64,000 bases of DNA from Streptomyces sp. NBRC 110028 (GCF_001417735.1 NZ_BBUZ01000025.1:62001-126000); one strand, 5' to 3'. Positions 16,686 through 25,800 are shown, counted from the first letter of the stretch. A program made the numbers and translations. Notes: generated by a model not told the origin, from the sequence alone.

Positions 16686-17948
16686 CTAGCGGAGCGTGAT
16701 CGGCAGCTTCTGCGGGCTGTTGCCGACGAAGCTCCGGTGCGGCACGAGCTGATCGTCCGGGACCGCCAGATCGAGGCCGGGAAAGCGGGTGAAGAGCCCT
16801 TCGAGGGCGATCACGGCCTCCATCCGGGCCAGCGGGGCGCCCAGGCAGAAGTGGGCGCCGTGGCCGAAGGACAGATGGCGCGCCGCCCGGGTCACGACGA
16901 AGCGGTCCGCGTCCGGCCCGTACTCCCGCTCGTCGCGCCCGGCGGAGGTGTACGAGGCGAGCACGGGCGTGCCCTTCGGGATCACCGCGTCGCCGACGGG
17001 CAGGTCCCGGGTGGGGTAGCGGAACGGGAAGTGGCTCACCGGGCTGTCGTACCGCAGCGTCTCCTCGACCACGTCGTCCCAGGCCGCGGCCCCGGAGCGG
17101 ACCAGCTCCAGCTGGTCGCGGTGGTTGCACAGCGCCCGTACGGCGTTGGTGATCAGGTTGAGGGTGGTCTCGTGCCCGGCGATGATCGTCAGGATCAGGG
17201 TGCCGATCAGCTCCTCCTCGCTGAGCCGGTCCCCGTCCTCCGCCCGTGTCGCGATGAGCGCGCTGGTCAGGTCGTCGCCCGGGTCCTTCATCCGGGCCGC
17301 GGCCACCTGGCCGAGGATGGTCACCATCTCGCGGTTGGCCTCCGGGACCCGCTCGGGCGCGGTGGCGGTGGAGACGATCTCGTTGGACAGCTCGTGCAGC
17401 CGGTCCTGGTACGCCTCGTCGACGCCCAGGAGCCGGGAGATCACGCTCATCGGCAGCGGCAGCGCGAAGTGGCGGCGCAGATCGGCCACCCCGCCGGGGT
17501 CCGCGGCGGCGGCCTCGGCCAGCCGGTCCAGCAGGGTGCCGGTCAGCTCGTGGACGACCGGGCGCAGCGCCTCCACCCGGCGCGGGGTGAACGCCCGGGT
17601 CACCAGGGACCGCAGCCGCTTGTGGTCCTCGCCGTCGGCGGTGGTCATGCCCCGCACGGTGGCGAAGGTCAGCATCGGCCAGCCGGGCGGGATCTCACCG
17701 CTTCGCAGGGCAGCGAAGTGGCAGGCGTTCTTGGCCACGTCGGGATGGGTGAGGAAGGACTTCAGCTCCTCGTGCCGGGTGACGGCGTACGCCGTCACGT
17801 CACCGGGCAGCAGGACCGGGACCGCTGCCCCGCGTGCGCGTAACCGGGTGTTGACCGCGTGCTGGTCGTCGGGGTGCAGCCGGTGCGGCGCGGGGCCGTC
17901 AGGGGAGACGGGGGTGTCGTGCGGTACGGGGCAGCGGCCGTCGGTCAT
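16686..17948 (-). CDS. Cytochrome P450, CYP154-like, in conservon (420 aa)
   Basis: All P450 landmarks are present: I-helix oxygen-binding AGHETT, K-helix ExxR as EETLR, and heme-cysteine loop FGHGAHFCLG. No membrane anchor, as expected for a soluble bacterial P450 needing ferredoxin partners. The start ATG (17946-17948) overlaps the stop of the upstream P450 in an ATGA. Paired CYP157/CYP154 genes at the end of conservons are known in S. coelicolor, and this gene takes the CYP154 position. Substrate unknown. Confidence 0.88.
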   Translation of the reverse strand: MTDGRCPVPHDTPVSPDGPAPHRLHPDDQHAVNTRLRARGAAVPVLLPGDVTAYAVTRHEELKSFLTHPDVAKNACHFAALRSGEIPPGWPMLTFATVRGMTTADGEDHKRLRSLVTRAFTPRRVEALRPVVHELTGTLLDRLAEAAAADPGGVADLRRHFALPLPMSVISRLLGVDEAYQDRLHELSNEIVSTATAPERVPEANREMVTILGQVAAARMKDPGDDLTSALIATRAEDGDRLSEEELIGTLILTIIAGHETTLNLITNAVRALCNHRDQLELVRSGAAAWDDVVEETLRYDSPVSHFPFRYPTRDLPVGDAVIPKGTPVLASYTSAGRDEREYGPDADRFVVTRAARHLSFGHGAHFCLGAPLARMEAVIALEGLFTRFPGLDLAVPDDQLVPHRSFVGNSPQKLPITLR

Positions 17949-19246
17949 CTGCGGTCTCCTGGAGGCGAGTCGGGCGCGGGGGGCCACTGGTGGGGCGGAG
18001 GTGGGGCCGGGGCGTCGGCGGCGAGCTGCGGTGCGGAGAACCGCACGGGCAGCTTGGCCAGCCCCTTGGACCAGGGCGAGGTGATCCACGGAAGCTGCTC
18101 CTCCGGTACCGCGATCTCCAGATCGGGCAGCCGGTGGCGGAGCGTGTCCACGGCGGTACGGGTGATCAGGCGGGCCGGGTCCTGCGCCGGGCAGGTGTGC
18201 GGGCCCGCGCCGAACGCGAGGTGCGAGCGGTTGCCGACCACCGGGCGGCCGTCCTCCGGAAGCACCTCCGGATCGGCGTTCGCCCCGGCCAGCCCCAGGA
18301 TCAGCATGTCCCCGGCGCGGATGTCCTGGCCGGCCAGGCGCACATCGCGGGTGGCGTAGCGGCCGGGGAAGTTCTGGGTCGGCGGCTGGCGCCACAGCAC
18401 CAGGTCCAGCGCGTCGTCCACGGTGAGGTGGCCGCGGGCCAGCGAGGAGCGGAACGCGGGATCGGTGAGCAGGATCTGCGTGGTGGAGGCAATCCAGTTC
18501 ACGGTGGTGTTGTTTCCCGCGACGATGATCACCACCAGGTTGTGCAGCACTTCCTCGTCGCTCAGCCCGACCGGGTGCTCCAGCAGCCAGGAGGTGAGGT
18601 CCGCGCCCGGCCGCTGCTTCTTCCAGGCGATCAGCTCCAGCAGGATGCGGCCCATCCGCTTGTTGGCGCCGGTGGCGGCCACGGTCGGGGCGACGATCGT
18701 GGTCAGCGTCTCGACCAGCCGCGGTCCGCTCTCCTCGTCGAGCCCCAGCAACTCGGTGACCACCTGCAGCGGCAGGACGCGCGCGTACTGCGCCACCAGG
18801 TCGGCCCGGTGCCGATCGGCGAACCCGGCGACCAGCCGCTCCGCGGTGGCCCGCACCATACGGATCAGCTCGTGCCCGTTCACCCGGCCCAGCGCGTCGG
18901 CCACCGCCGAACGCATCCGGCGGTGCTGCGCACCGTCGGCGAACAGCAGCGCGGGCCGCCAGCCCACCAGCGGCATCAGCGGCGAATCGGCCGGCACCCG
19001 GCCGTCGCGCAGCGGGGTCCAGCGGCGCGGATCGTGCGAGAAGTACTGCTCGTCACGGGTGAGATGGAGCAGTTCGCGGTGGCCGATGACGAGCCACGCC
19101 TCGATCCCGGGCGCGATCTCGACCGGCACCACATTGCCGTGGTCGCGGCGCATCCGCTCGTAACTCTCGGTCAGCGGCCCGTCCAGCGCCGCCCCGTACA
19201 GGGGCACCCGCTGCATCGCCGTACCGGCCGCGCCCGACGCCGTCAT
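17945..19246 (-). CDS. Cytochrome P450, CYP157-like, lacking the ExxR motif (433 aa)
   Basis: P450 fold with I-helix AGNNTT and heme loop FGAGPHTCPAQ. The K-helix, where the partner P450 reads EETLR, here reads DLVLW, so the otherwise near-universal Glu and Arg are both replaced. This is the published hallmark of the CYP157 family, found beside CYP154 genes in conservons. Whether it catalyses oxidation or serves another role is unresolved. The ATG overlaps the cvnD stop. A proline-rich tail (APAPPPPHQWPPAP) follows the P450 domain. Confidence 0.88.
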   Translation of the reverse strand: MTASGAAGTAMQRVPLYGAALDGPLTESYERMRRDHGNVVPVEIAPGIEAWLVIGHRELLHLTRDEQYFSHDPRRWTPLRDGRVPADSPLMPLVGWRPALLFADGAQHRRMRSAVADALGRVNGHELIRMVRATAERLVAGFADRHRADLVAQYARVLPLQVVTELLGLDEESGPRLVETLTTIVAPTVAATGANKRMGRILLELIAWKKQRPGADLTSWLLEHPVGLSDEEVLHNLVVIIVAGNNTTVNWIASTTQILLTDPAFRSSLARGHLTVDDALDLVLWRQPPTQNFPGRYATRDVRLAGQDIRAGDMLILGLAGANADPEVLPEDGRPVVGNRSHLAFGAGPHTCPAQDPARLITRTAVDTLRHRLPDLEIAVPEEQLPWITSPWSKGLAKLPVRFSAPQLAADAPAPPPPHQWPPAPDSPPGDRR

Positions 19247-20013
19247 GTCGCCTCCGTGACGGACTCGATGAGATGGCTCACCAGCGAGATCAGCGCCTTG
19301 ACCGACGACCTGTGCTCGCGCGCGTCACAGATGACCAGCGGGGTGTGGGGGAGCAGATCGAGCGCCGAGCGCAGATCGTCCTCTGTGTGCAGGACGCTGT
19401 CCGGGAAGGAGTTGACGGCCACCGAGAACGGAACGTCCAGGTCCTCCAGATGGCCGATGGCGTCGAAGGACGCCTCCAGATCGCGGGTGTCGACCAGCGC
19501 GAGCGCGCCCAGGGCGCCGCGCGCCAGGTCCTTCCACGCGGGCAGGAAACGCTGCTGGCCGGGGGTGCCGAAGAGGTACAGAACCAGATCGCCGCCCAGC
19601 GTGATCCGCCCGAAGTCCAGCGCGACGGTGGTGGTGGACTTCGTCGGCCGCACCGCCGTGTCCAGCCGGGCGCCCGCCCGGCTCATGGTCGCCTCGGTGG
19701 ACAGCGGCTTGATCTCCGACACGGTGCCGATCAGCGTGGTCTTGCCGACCCCCATCGGCCCGACGACCAGGATCTTCGCCGCGCCGGACACGCTGGGCTG
19801 GACGTACATGACCGTCGCGTCGTCCATGTCGTCCATGCCGTCCATGCCGTCCACGTCATCCACGCCGTTCACGGGCGCCGTGCTGTCCGTGCCGTTCATG
19901 CCGTGGGTGTCATCCATGTCGTCGTCCACGCCGTTCGCACCCTCCACGCCGTTCGCACCGCCGGTGCGGCCGGTGTCGGGCATCGAGATCTCAGAGCTTG
20001 CTTTCAAGCCCAT
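19243..20013 (-). CDS. cvnD: Conservon GTP-binding protein CvnD (256 aa)
   Basis: Ras-like GTPase component of the membrane-associated conservon complex. The P-loop is GPMGVGKTT near residue 85, with the switch-II-like LFGTPGQQRF near 150. It has an unusual N-terminal extension of about 70 residues made of Asp/Met/Gly repeats (DDVDGMDGMDDMDD), probably disordered. The ATG at 20011-20013 overlaps the end of cvnC by 23 bases; a second in-frame ATG ten codons later is possible. Confidence 0.88.
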   Translation of the reverse strand: MGLKASSEISMPDTGRTGGANGVEGANGVDDDMDDTHGMNGTDSTAPVNGVDDVDGMDGMDDMDDATVMYVQPSVSGAAKILVVGPMGVGKTTLIGTVSEIKPLSTEATMSRAGARLDTAVRPTKSTTTVALDFGRITLGGDLVLYLFGTPGQQRFLPAWKDLARGALGALALVDTRDLEASFDAIGHLEDLDVPFSVAVNSFPDSVLHTEDDLRSALDLLPHTPLVICDAREHRSSVKALISLVSHLIESVTEAT

Positions 20014-20350
20014 CGAGCACCTTCCTCAGCAAGTCCATATCGGCGCGCTCGGCCACCCGGATGGGCGGGCGCGCCACGATGTGCCCCCAGTCGATGAGAT
20101 CGGCGAGCAGCACCTGCACCACGGCAGGTGGCTGACCGAGGTGAGCGGCGACCTCCGCCACCGACAGCAGCCCCTGACAGCGGCGGACGATCCGCCGGTA
20201 CTCGGGCTGAAGGGCCGGGGGCAGGGCGCTTCCGGAGGCCTGCACCAGCGTCTCCAGCGGCAGAGCGTCCCGTGAGGAACCCGCACGCCCGCGTGTGATC
20301 ACGTACGGGCGCACCGCGGTCGTGGTTCGTTCCTCATCGGGCTCGGTCAT
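19991..20350 (-). CDS. cvnC: Conservon DUF742 protein CvnC (119 aa)
   Basis: DUF742 protein with a winged-helix-like core (VRPYVITRGRAGSSRDALPLETLV, CQGLLSVAEVAAHLGQPPAVVQVLLADL). It is the third member of the conservon complex that behaves like a bacterial counterpart of eukaryotic G-protein signalling. The ATG at 20348-20350 overlaps the cvnB stop in an ATGA. Length and order match known conservons. Confidence 0.9.
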   Translation of the reverse strand: MTEPDEERTTTAVRPYVITRGRAGSSRDALPLETLVQASGSALPPALQPEYRRIVRRCQGLLSVAEVAAHLGQPPAVVQVLLADLIDWGHIVARPPIRVAERADMDLLRKVLDGLESKL

Positions 20351-20790
20351 GGCGCGCTGATCTGCTCCCGTGGCCGGCTGCTCAGATGGGCGCCGATTTT
20401 CGCCACCAGCACCTGCATCTGCTGGGCCACCAGGCCGACATCCGCCTCCGTGCCGGTGGCCACGCCCAGGGAGGCGCCCTGACCGGCCGAGGTGAACAGG
20501 ACGAAACCGCCGTCCGACTCGATCATCAGCTGTCTCACCCCCGCCTCCTCGCCGAAGAGCAGCGACACCGTGGACTGGCTGGTCACCGTCAGCGCCGCGC
20601 AGGCCGCGGCCAGCGACTCGGCCTCGGCGACGCCCAGTTCGGAGACCTCTCCCGTCAGTCCCTCGGCGGAGCCGTGCCCCATGCGCAGACCGTCCTCCGA
20701 GACGACGACGGCGTGCCGCACCCCCGGAATCCGGGTCAAAGGACGCAGCATCCATCCAACGTCGGGCAGCCTGGATATGGTTCCGGCCAC
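20347..20790 (-). CDS. cvnB: Conservon roadblock/LC7 protein CvnB (147 aa)
   Basis: Roadblock/LC7 domain (LTRIPGVRHAVVVSEDGLRMG, ESLAAACAALT, GGFVLFTSAGQGASLGV), the likely regulator of the CvnD GTPase. The GTG at 20788-20790 shares one base with the cvnA TAG stop. The A-B-C-D order is the standard conservon order. Confidence 0.9.
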   Translation of the reverse strand: MAGTISRLPDVGWMLRPLTRIPGVRHAVVVSEDGLRMGHGSAEGLTGEVSELGVAEAESLAAACAALTVTSQSTVSLLFGEEAGVRQLMIESDGGFVLFTSAGQGASLGVATGTEADVGLVAQQMQVLVAKIGAHLSSRPREQISAP

Positions 20791-22178
20791 TACCGGCCTC
20801 CTTCTCGGTCCTCGTGATCTTCTCGGTCCCCGTCCCCGTCCCTGTCCCCGTCCCTGTCCCCGTCCCCGTCCCGGCCGTGATCAGGAACGCGCACCCGGTC
20901 GGTGTCCGCGGCCTCGGCCCGCCCGCGGCGGGTGCCGGACACCACGCTCGCGATGGAGGCCCGGGCGGCCTCGGGGGTCCACGGGTCGGCGTCCGCGACG
21001 GCCTGCGGGACGTCATCGGCGCCCGGGGCGGCCGTACGCGGGCTCGCGGGCGGGGGCGTATGCGGGGTCGTACGCGGGGTCGTACGCGGGGTCGTACGGC
21101 GCCGGTTGCGGCGCTGCGGAAGGCCGCCGCCGCCCGCCGTGGGGGCGTCCCCCGCCGCGGCCGCCGGGTCCGCGCGGGCGGGCTCCGCCATCACCGGCTC
21201 GATGACCACCGGCTCGGCGTCCGTCTCCGGGGCGCTGTCCACCGGCTCGGTCAGCAGCCGGTGCGGTACGAAGACCACGACCCGGGTCCCGCCGTACGCC
21301 GAGGCGGCCGACAGCTCGACGCCGAAGCCCAGCTCCCGCGACCATCGCCCCACACAGGCGAGGCCCAGCCGCGGGACCGCTCCCAACTGGGCCAGATCCA
21401 GACCCTCGCGCAGCTGTCCGGTGGCCTGTGCCAGGACGTCCGTCGGCATGCCGAGGCCCGCGTCGTCGATCTCGATGACCGCGCCCGCCGCCACCTCCCG
21501 GACGGAGACGGCCACCTGGGTGCGGGACGGGGAGAACACCGTCGCGTTCTCCAGCAGTTCGGCGACCGCGTGCATCAGCCCTTCGACGGCCGGTGCCACC
21601 GCGTACAGCGTCTGCCCCCCGTGCACCTCCACCCGCCCGAACTCCACGATCCGCGACTGGGCGCCGCGCACGCAGTCGAAGAGCGTCACCGGCCGGGTCT
21701 CCCGCCGGGCGGGCCAGATCCCGCACATCACCAGCAGGGTCTGCGCCTTGCGGGTCATCTGCGCGGCGGCGTGGTCGGCCTTCATCACCTCGGCCATCAG
21801 CCGCGCGTCGGCCACGTGCTGCTCCAGACCGTCGAGCACCTGCTGCTGCACGGTCGACATGGCGTGCATGTTCCGGGCCACGGACTCGAACGACGCCTGG
21901 ACGGAGTCGCGCAGCATCCGCTCCCGGCGGGCCGCCTCGTCCAGCTCCGCCCGTACGGCCGCCAGCCGGGCGATCTCCTCGGCGCGCTCGGCGGCGCGCG
22001 CCCGCTCCCGCTCGGCGGTCGCGCGTTCCTGTTCGGCGACGGCCCGTTCCCGCTCCGTCGCCGCCCGGGACCGGGCGAGGGCTCCGCGCAGTCTGGAGAC
22101 CCACATCAGCCCCAGGAGCGACACCAGCACCACAACGACGGACAAAGCCACGATGACGGCCACCGTCCCCGATAGCAC
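20790..22178 (-). CDS. cvnA: Conservon sensor kinase-like protein CvnA (462 aa)
   Basis: Short N-terminal membrane helix (VIVALSVVVVLVSLLGLMWV), a coiled coil of ERERAxAE heptads (about 35-75), a nitrate-sensor-kinase-like dimerisation part, and an HATPase fold (HAVAELLENATVFSP, IEIDDAGLGMP). It would sit at the membrane and recruit CvnB-D. The C-terminal 120 residues are low complexity and encoded by DNA tandem repeats (TTPR units; DGDRDGDG units), so their length probably varies between strains. The GTG at 22176-22178 follows GAGGTGTCC. Confidence 0.88.
   Translation of the reverse strand: MLSGTVAVIVALSVVVVLVSLLGLMWVSRLRGALARSRAATERERAVAEQERATAERERARAAERAEEIARLAAVRAELDEAARRERMLRDSVQASFESVARNMHAMSTVQQQVLDGLEQHVADARLMAEVMKADHAAAQMTRKAQTLLVMCGIWPARRETRPVTLFDCVRGAQSRIVEFGRVEVHGGQTLYAVAPAVEGLMHAVAELLENATVFSPSRTQVAVSVREVAAGAVIEIDDAGLGMPTDVLAQATGQLREGLDLAQLGAVPRLGLACVGRWSRELGFGVELSAASAYGGTRVVVFVPHRLLTEPVDSAPETDAEPVVIEPVMAEPARADPAAAAGDAPTAGGGGLPQRRNRRRTTPRTTPRTTPHTPPPASPRTAAPGADDVPQAVADADPWTPEAARASIASVVSGTRRGRAEAADTDRVRVPDHGRDGDGDRDGDRDGDGDREDHEDREGGR
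20826..20873 (+). repeat. Eight 6-base tandem repeats in cvnA 3' end
   Basis: Eight consecutive GTCCC(C/T/G) units encode alternating Asp-Gly/Asp-Arg in the CvnA tail. Unit length is a multiple of three, so slippage changes protein length without a frameshift. Confidence 0.85.
21064..21099 (+). repeat. Three 12-base tandem repeats in cvnA
   Basis: Three units of GGGGTCGTACGC (the last ends in G) encode repeated Thr-Thr-Pro-Arg in the linker after the CvnA kinase-like domain. In-frame expansion or contraction is possible. Confidence 0.85.
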
Positions 22179-22361
22179 CTAGGACACCTCCATCCGGGAC
22201 ACGGCCATGAACCGGGCAGATACTACTCATCAACTGATCAGTGTCGCTTGGTAGTTGCCAAACTCTCACCCGTGACGGATCACGCCTTCACAGCGGCCCG
22301 AACATGCGGTAGGCGCAGGCCGCATCCAGGCTTCGGCACGCCGGACCATAGGCTCCCGACC

Positions 22362-23144
22362 ATGCCTGACATACCGCTGATGACGTTGCTCCTGCTCTGC
22401 CTGGCCGCCGGGGCGGCCGGCTGGATCGACGCCGTCGTCGGAGGCGGGGGCCTGCTGCTGCTCCCCGCCCTGCTGGTCGGACTGCCGGGCTTCCAGCCCA
22501 CGTACATCCTCGGCACCAACAAGGCGATCGCCATCTGCGGTACGACGGGCGCCGCCGTCACGTACACCCGCAAGGCCCCGGTGGACGTCCGGATCGCCGT
22601 ACGCATCGGCATCGCGGCCGCCATCGGCTCCCTGGCCGGTGCCTCCCTCGCCTCCGGCATCGACGGCGCCGTCCTGCGCCCGCTCATCATGGTCGTCCTG
22701 CTGGCGGTCCTCGCGTTCGTCCTCCTCCGCCCCGCCTTCGGCACCGCCCCCGCCCTCGCCGGCCCGCTGTCCCGCCACCGCGTGCTCGCCGCGGTGCTGG
22801 GCGTGGGCCTCGGCATCGGCTTCTACGACGGCCTGATCGGCCCGGGCACCGGCACCTTCCTGGTCATCGCCCTGGCCGCGACGCTGGGCACCGACCTGGT
22901 CACCTCCTCGGCCACCGCCAAGGTCGTCAACGTCTGCACGAACGTGGGCGCCCTGGTCACCTTCGGTTTCCAGGGCACGGTGCTGTGGCGCCTGGCCGCG
23001 CTCCTGGCCTGTTTCAACCTGGCGGGCGGCATGGTGGGCGCGCGCATGGCCCTGAAGCGGGGCAGCGGCTTCGTCCGCGGCATCCTGGTGCTGGTCGTGG
23101 TCTCCCTGGTGGTCAAGCTGGGCTACGACCAGTGGCTGTCCTGA
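22362..23144 (+). CDS. TSUP family (TauE/SafE-type) membrane transporter (260 aa)
   Basis: About eight hydrophobic segments with the family signatures DAVVGGGGLLLLPALL near the N-terminus and GFYDGLIGPGTGTFL in the second half, an internal duplication typical of TSUP proteins. They export sulfite, sulfonates or related anions; the exact substrate cannot be inferred. The ATG at 22362 was chosen because the membrane region begins directly after it. Divergent from the conservon, monocistronic. Confidence 0.87.
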   Translation: MPDIPLMTLLLLCLAAGAAGWIDAVVGGGGLLLLPALLVGLPGFQPTYILGTNKAIAICGTTGAAVTYTRKAPVDVRIAVRIGIAAAIGSLAGASLASGIDGAVLRPLIMVVLLAVLAFVLLRPAFGTAPALAGPLSRHRVLAAVLGVGLGIGFYDGLIGPGTGTFLVIALAATLGTDLVTSSATAKVVNVCTNVGALVTFGFQGTVLWRLAALLACFNLAGGMVGARMALKRGSGFVRGILVLVVVSLVVKLGYDQWLS

Positions 23145-23296
23145 GCCGGGTCCGGCGACTTCGGGCGGTTGGCGGTGACCAGCCAGGCAGGGGTGCGCCT
23201 CGGCAACTCTGGCCATCGGTCTCATACCCTTCGCCTGACCAGGCGTCTTCCAGCGGATGAGACCGCGGGGAGCGGCAGGCGACACAAGGAGCGGAA

Positions 23297-23926
23297 ATGA
23301 CAACGGGGATACGCGGCGGCAGGGTCAACCCATGGACATCGGTGCGACGCACAGCCGCCCTGGTGGTGTTCGCGTGGGCGGCCGCGGCGGCCACCACCTG
23401 GGTCGCCTACCTGGCCGTGGGCTCGGAGGCGGTGCCGATCGCGGTCGGGCTGGTCCTCTGCCTCGTCTTCATCGTGCTGCTGAGCCTGCTCCACCGCGCC
23501 TTCTGGCTGGCCGTGCTGGCCGCCGCCCCCGGGCTGTTCGTCCTCGTCGGGGCGGTCCAGTACGCGCCCGAAGCGGCCCTGGAGCGGCGTGGCGTACGCG
23601 AGAGCGTGGTGATCGTGGCGGACAGCGCGGCCGGTACGTCCGGCGACAACCATCGCTTCACCCTCCGTGGCACGGACGGAAAGGAGCTGAAGGAGAAGCT
23701 GGAGTACGGCGGTGACACCTGGGCTCCGAAGGTGGGCGAACGGCTGGACGTCCTGCGGGATCCGGAGGGCGAGGTGCCGATGGAGCAAGCGGATGAGGTG
23801 GACGCCGCTGGCAGGCTGGGCGGTCTGATCGGCGGCACGGTGACGTGGACGCTGATGGCGGTCCTGGCGGGTCGCCGTGGTCATGTCCGCCGTGGCCGGG
23901 GGATCGGGATGCCGGGCCCCGGCTGA
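23297..23926 (+). CDS. Integral membrane protein, hypothetical (209 aa)
   Basis: AAGGAG precedes the ATG. Three hydrophobic segments in the first 95 residues (VVFAWAAAAATTWVAYLAV, IAVGLVLCLVFIVLLSLL, FWLAVLAAAPGLFVLVGAV), a soluble loop with a small beta-like domain (KVGERLDVLRDPEG) and one more hydrophobic segment near the end. Resembles DUF3592-like Streptomyces membrane proteins in layout, but no firm family was recognised. Confidence 0.7.
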   Translation: MTTGIRGGRVNPWTSVRRTAALVVFAWAAAAATTWVAYLAVGSEAVPIAVGLVLCLVFIVLLSLLHRAFWLAVLAAAPGLFVLVGAVQYAPEAALERRGVRESVVIVADSAAGTSGDNHRFTLRGTDGKELKEKLEYGGDTWAPKVGERLDVLRDPEGEVPMEQADEVDAAGRLGGLIGGTVTWTLMAVLAGRRGHVRRGRGIGMPGPG

Positions 23927-23973
23927 TGGCCGTCATGGGGAACACGGCGCCGTCGGGAGGGGTTTCAGGAGGC

Positions 23974-24618
23974 ATGGCTGTCATCCATAAAACCACCATG
24001 CGCCCCACCAAGCTGGAGCTTCTGACGTCCTGGCTACCCGCCCAGCCGTGGTATCCCGGCGCGGGCCGCGAGCCGGAGCTGTCCAGGGCCGGGGGCTTCC
24101 GGCTCGATGACCCGCAGGGCGAAGTGGGGATCGAGTTCATGGTGGTCAGGGACGATTCCGGGGACCGCCCCGTCTGGTACCACCTGCCGCTCAGCTACCG
24201 CGCCGCCCCGCTCGGCGGGGCCGAACAGGCCTTGATCGGCACGTCGGAGCACGGGGTGCTGGGGCGGCGGTGGGTGTACGACGGGACCCATGACCCGGTC
24301 CTCGTCGCCCAGCTGTTCGCCCTCCTCCAGGGCCGCGCCGAGCCGCAGATGCAGAGCGTGTCCGACGCTCCCGATCCGTCCGTCACCGTCCAGGCGGCCG
24401 ACGTTCCGGACGCGGTGGGCGCCGCGTCCGTCACCAACGGGCCGGACGGGACCCGCCTCGCGGTGGCGGAGGGGCGGCTGACCCTCGACGTGAGGCGCGT
24501 CCTCGAACCGGCTGGGCAGGCGCCCGAGGCCCAGGGGCATGTCATCGCCACCTGGCAGCTGTCCGACGGCGGCGAGAGCCGGGGCGTGTTCGCCGTCCTC
24601 AGCCGAGCGCTGCGGTGA
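23974..24618 (+). CDS. Maltokinase N-terminal cap-like domain protein (214 aa)
   Basis: CAGGAGG precedes the ATG. The sequence matches the cap domain found at the N-terminus of actinobacterial maltokinases (TKLELLTSWLPAQPWYPG, YHLPLSYRAAPLGGAE, GRRWVYDGTHDPVLVAQL) but stops before any kinase domain. Free-standing cap-like proteins occur in streptomycetes; their role is unclear. The 3' end overlaps the convergent SGNH gene by 20 bases. Confidence 0.75.
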   Translation: MAVIHKTTMRPTKLELLTSWLPAQPWYPGAGREPELSRAGGFRLDDPQGEVGIEFMVVRDDSGDRPVWYHLPLSYRAAPLGGAEQALIGTSEHGVLGRRWVYDGTHDPVLVAQLFALLQGRAEPQMQSVSDAPDPSVTVQAADVPDAVGAASVTNGPDGTRLAVAEGRLTLDVRRVLEPAGQAPEAQGHVIATWQLSDGGESRGVFAVLSRALR

Positions 24619-25786
24619 ACGGGCCGCCGGTGCCGAACGCCGCGTCGGCGAAGCGTTCGCCGATGCGGCGGTGGGCGGCCGCGTCCGGGTGCAGCTGGTC
24701 GGGCAGCGGCAGCTCGGCGAAGTCGGCCTCGCCGTAGAGGTCGCGTCCGTCGAGGTAGTGCAGATGGGGGTCGTCGGCCGCCCGCTGCCGCACGATGCGG
24801 GCCAGCTCGTCTCGTACGACGGTGAGCGTCAGCTTCCCCGCCGCACGCTCCGCGGGGTCGCCCGTGGCCCGGAATTGGAGCCTCCCCTCGCTGATCCGGG
24901 AGAAGTCCGGGGCGCTGGGGCCGGGGGTGTCCTCGTGGATGGGGCAGTACGTGGCGGAGACGACCAGCAGCGGCGTGCGGGGGTGACCCTCGCGGAGGGT
25001 GTCGAGGAAGCCGTGCACCGCCGGGCCGAAGGCGCGCAGCCGCATCAGATCGGCGTTGACCAGATTGATACCGATCTTGACGCTGATCAGATCCGCCGGA
25101 GTGTCCCGCATCGCACGGGCGGTGAACGGGTCGAGCAGGGCGCTGCCGCCCAGCCCGAGGTTGATCAGCTCCACGCCGCCGAGCGAGGCGGCCAGCGCGG
25201 GCCAGGTCGTGCTGGCGCTCTCGGCGTTGGAGCCATGGCTGAGGGAACTGCCGTGGTGCAGCCACACTGTGCGGCCCCTGTCCGGTACGGCCTCGACGGC
25301 GGCGTCCGTGCGCAGGGCGACCAGCTCGGTGATCTCGTTGTACGGCAGCCAGATCTCGACGTCCTTCATGTGGTCGGGCAGCCCGGAGAACCGTACGGTG
25401 CCGACCGGGCCCGGGGTGGTCTCCACCGATCCGGTGGTCATGTCCGCCGTCCGGACGTTGCCGCCGGTCACACTGGCCCGCGCGGTCAGGCGGCCGTCGA
25501 TACGCAGGTCGTACACCCCGTCGGGGCGGGGCGGAGCGCCCCGGTAGGCCATCTTGGTGCGGAGCGCGTCCAGTTCGACGGCCGTGGCCCGGGTGCGGAA
25601 CACCAGCCGTACGCCGGAGGACTGAGCCTCCGCCATGGCCAACTGCCCGTCGGCGCACTGCGCGCGGGCCCGGGCCGGCAACCGGTGCGGCAGCAGCCCG
25701 TGCGCGGTGCGCTCCAGATCGAGAGCGCCGCGCAGGAGTTCAGGGGTGATGGGGGTGGTCAGCTCGGTCCGTCGTCGCTCAGGCAT
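24599..25786 (-). CDS. SGNH/GDSL-type hydrolase with N-terminal beta domain (395 aa)
   Basis: After an N-terminal beta-rich domain (about 1-165), the SGNH fold begins with HHGSSLSHGSN carrying the nucleophile Ser; GLGGSAL supplies the oxyanion Gly block and DQLHPD near the C-terminus the catalytic Asp/His pair. This architecture resembles carbohydrate esterases. No signal peptide, so it probably acts in the cytoplasm. A strong inverted repeat lies just upstream at 25801-25821. Confidence 0.85.
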   Translation of the reverse strand: MPERRRTELTTPITPELLRGALDLERTAHGLLPHRLPARARAQCADGQLAMAEAQSSGVRLVFRTRATAVELDALRTKMAYRGAPPRPDGVYDLRIDGRLTARASVTGGNVRTADMTTGSVETTPGPVGTVRFSGLPDHMKDVEIWLPYNEITELVALRTDAAVEAVPDRGRTVWLHHGSSLSHGSNAESASTTWPALAASLGGVELINLGLGGSALLDPFTARAMRDTPADLISVKIGINLVNADLMRLRAFGPAVHGFLDTLREGHPRTPLLVVSATYCPIHEDTPGPSAPDFSRISEGRLQFRATGDPAERAAGKLTLTVVRDELARIVRQRAADDPHLHYLDGRDLYGEADFAELPLPDQLHPDAAAHRRIGERFADAAFGTGGPFTAALG

Positions 25787-25800
25787 AAGAGATTATGGAT

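Noticed and set aside
14177..16699. Long open frames antisense to nirB and other high-GC genes
   Set aside because: They are mirror frames of well-identified genes, have Arg/His/Gly-rich composition and lack ribosome sites.
22233..22242. Palindrome ACTGATCAGT before the conservon as an operator
   Set aside because: Short, single copy and without a matching site elsewhere; chance is as likely.
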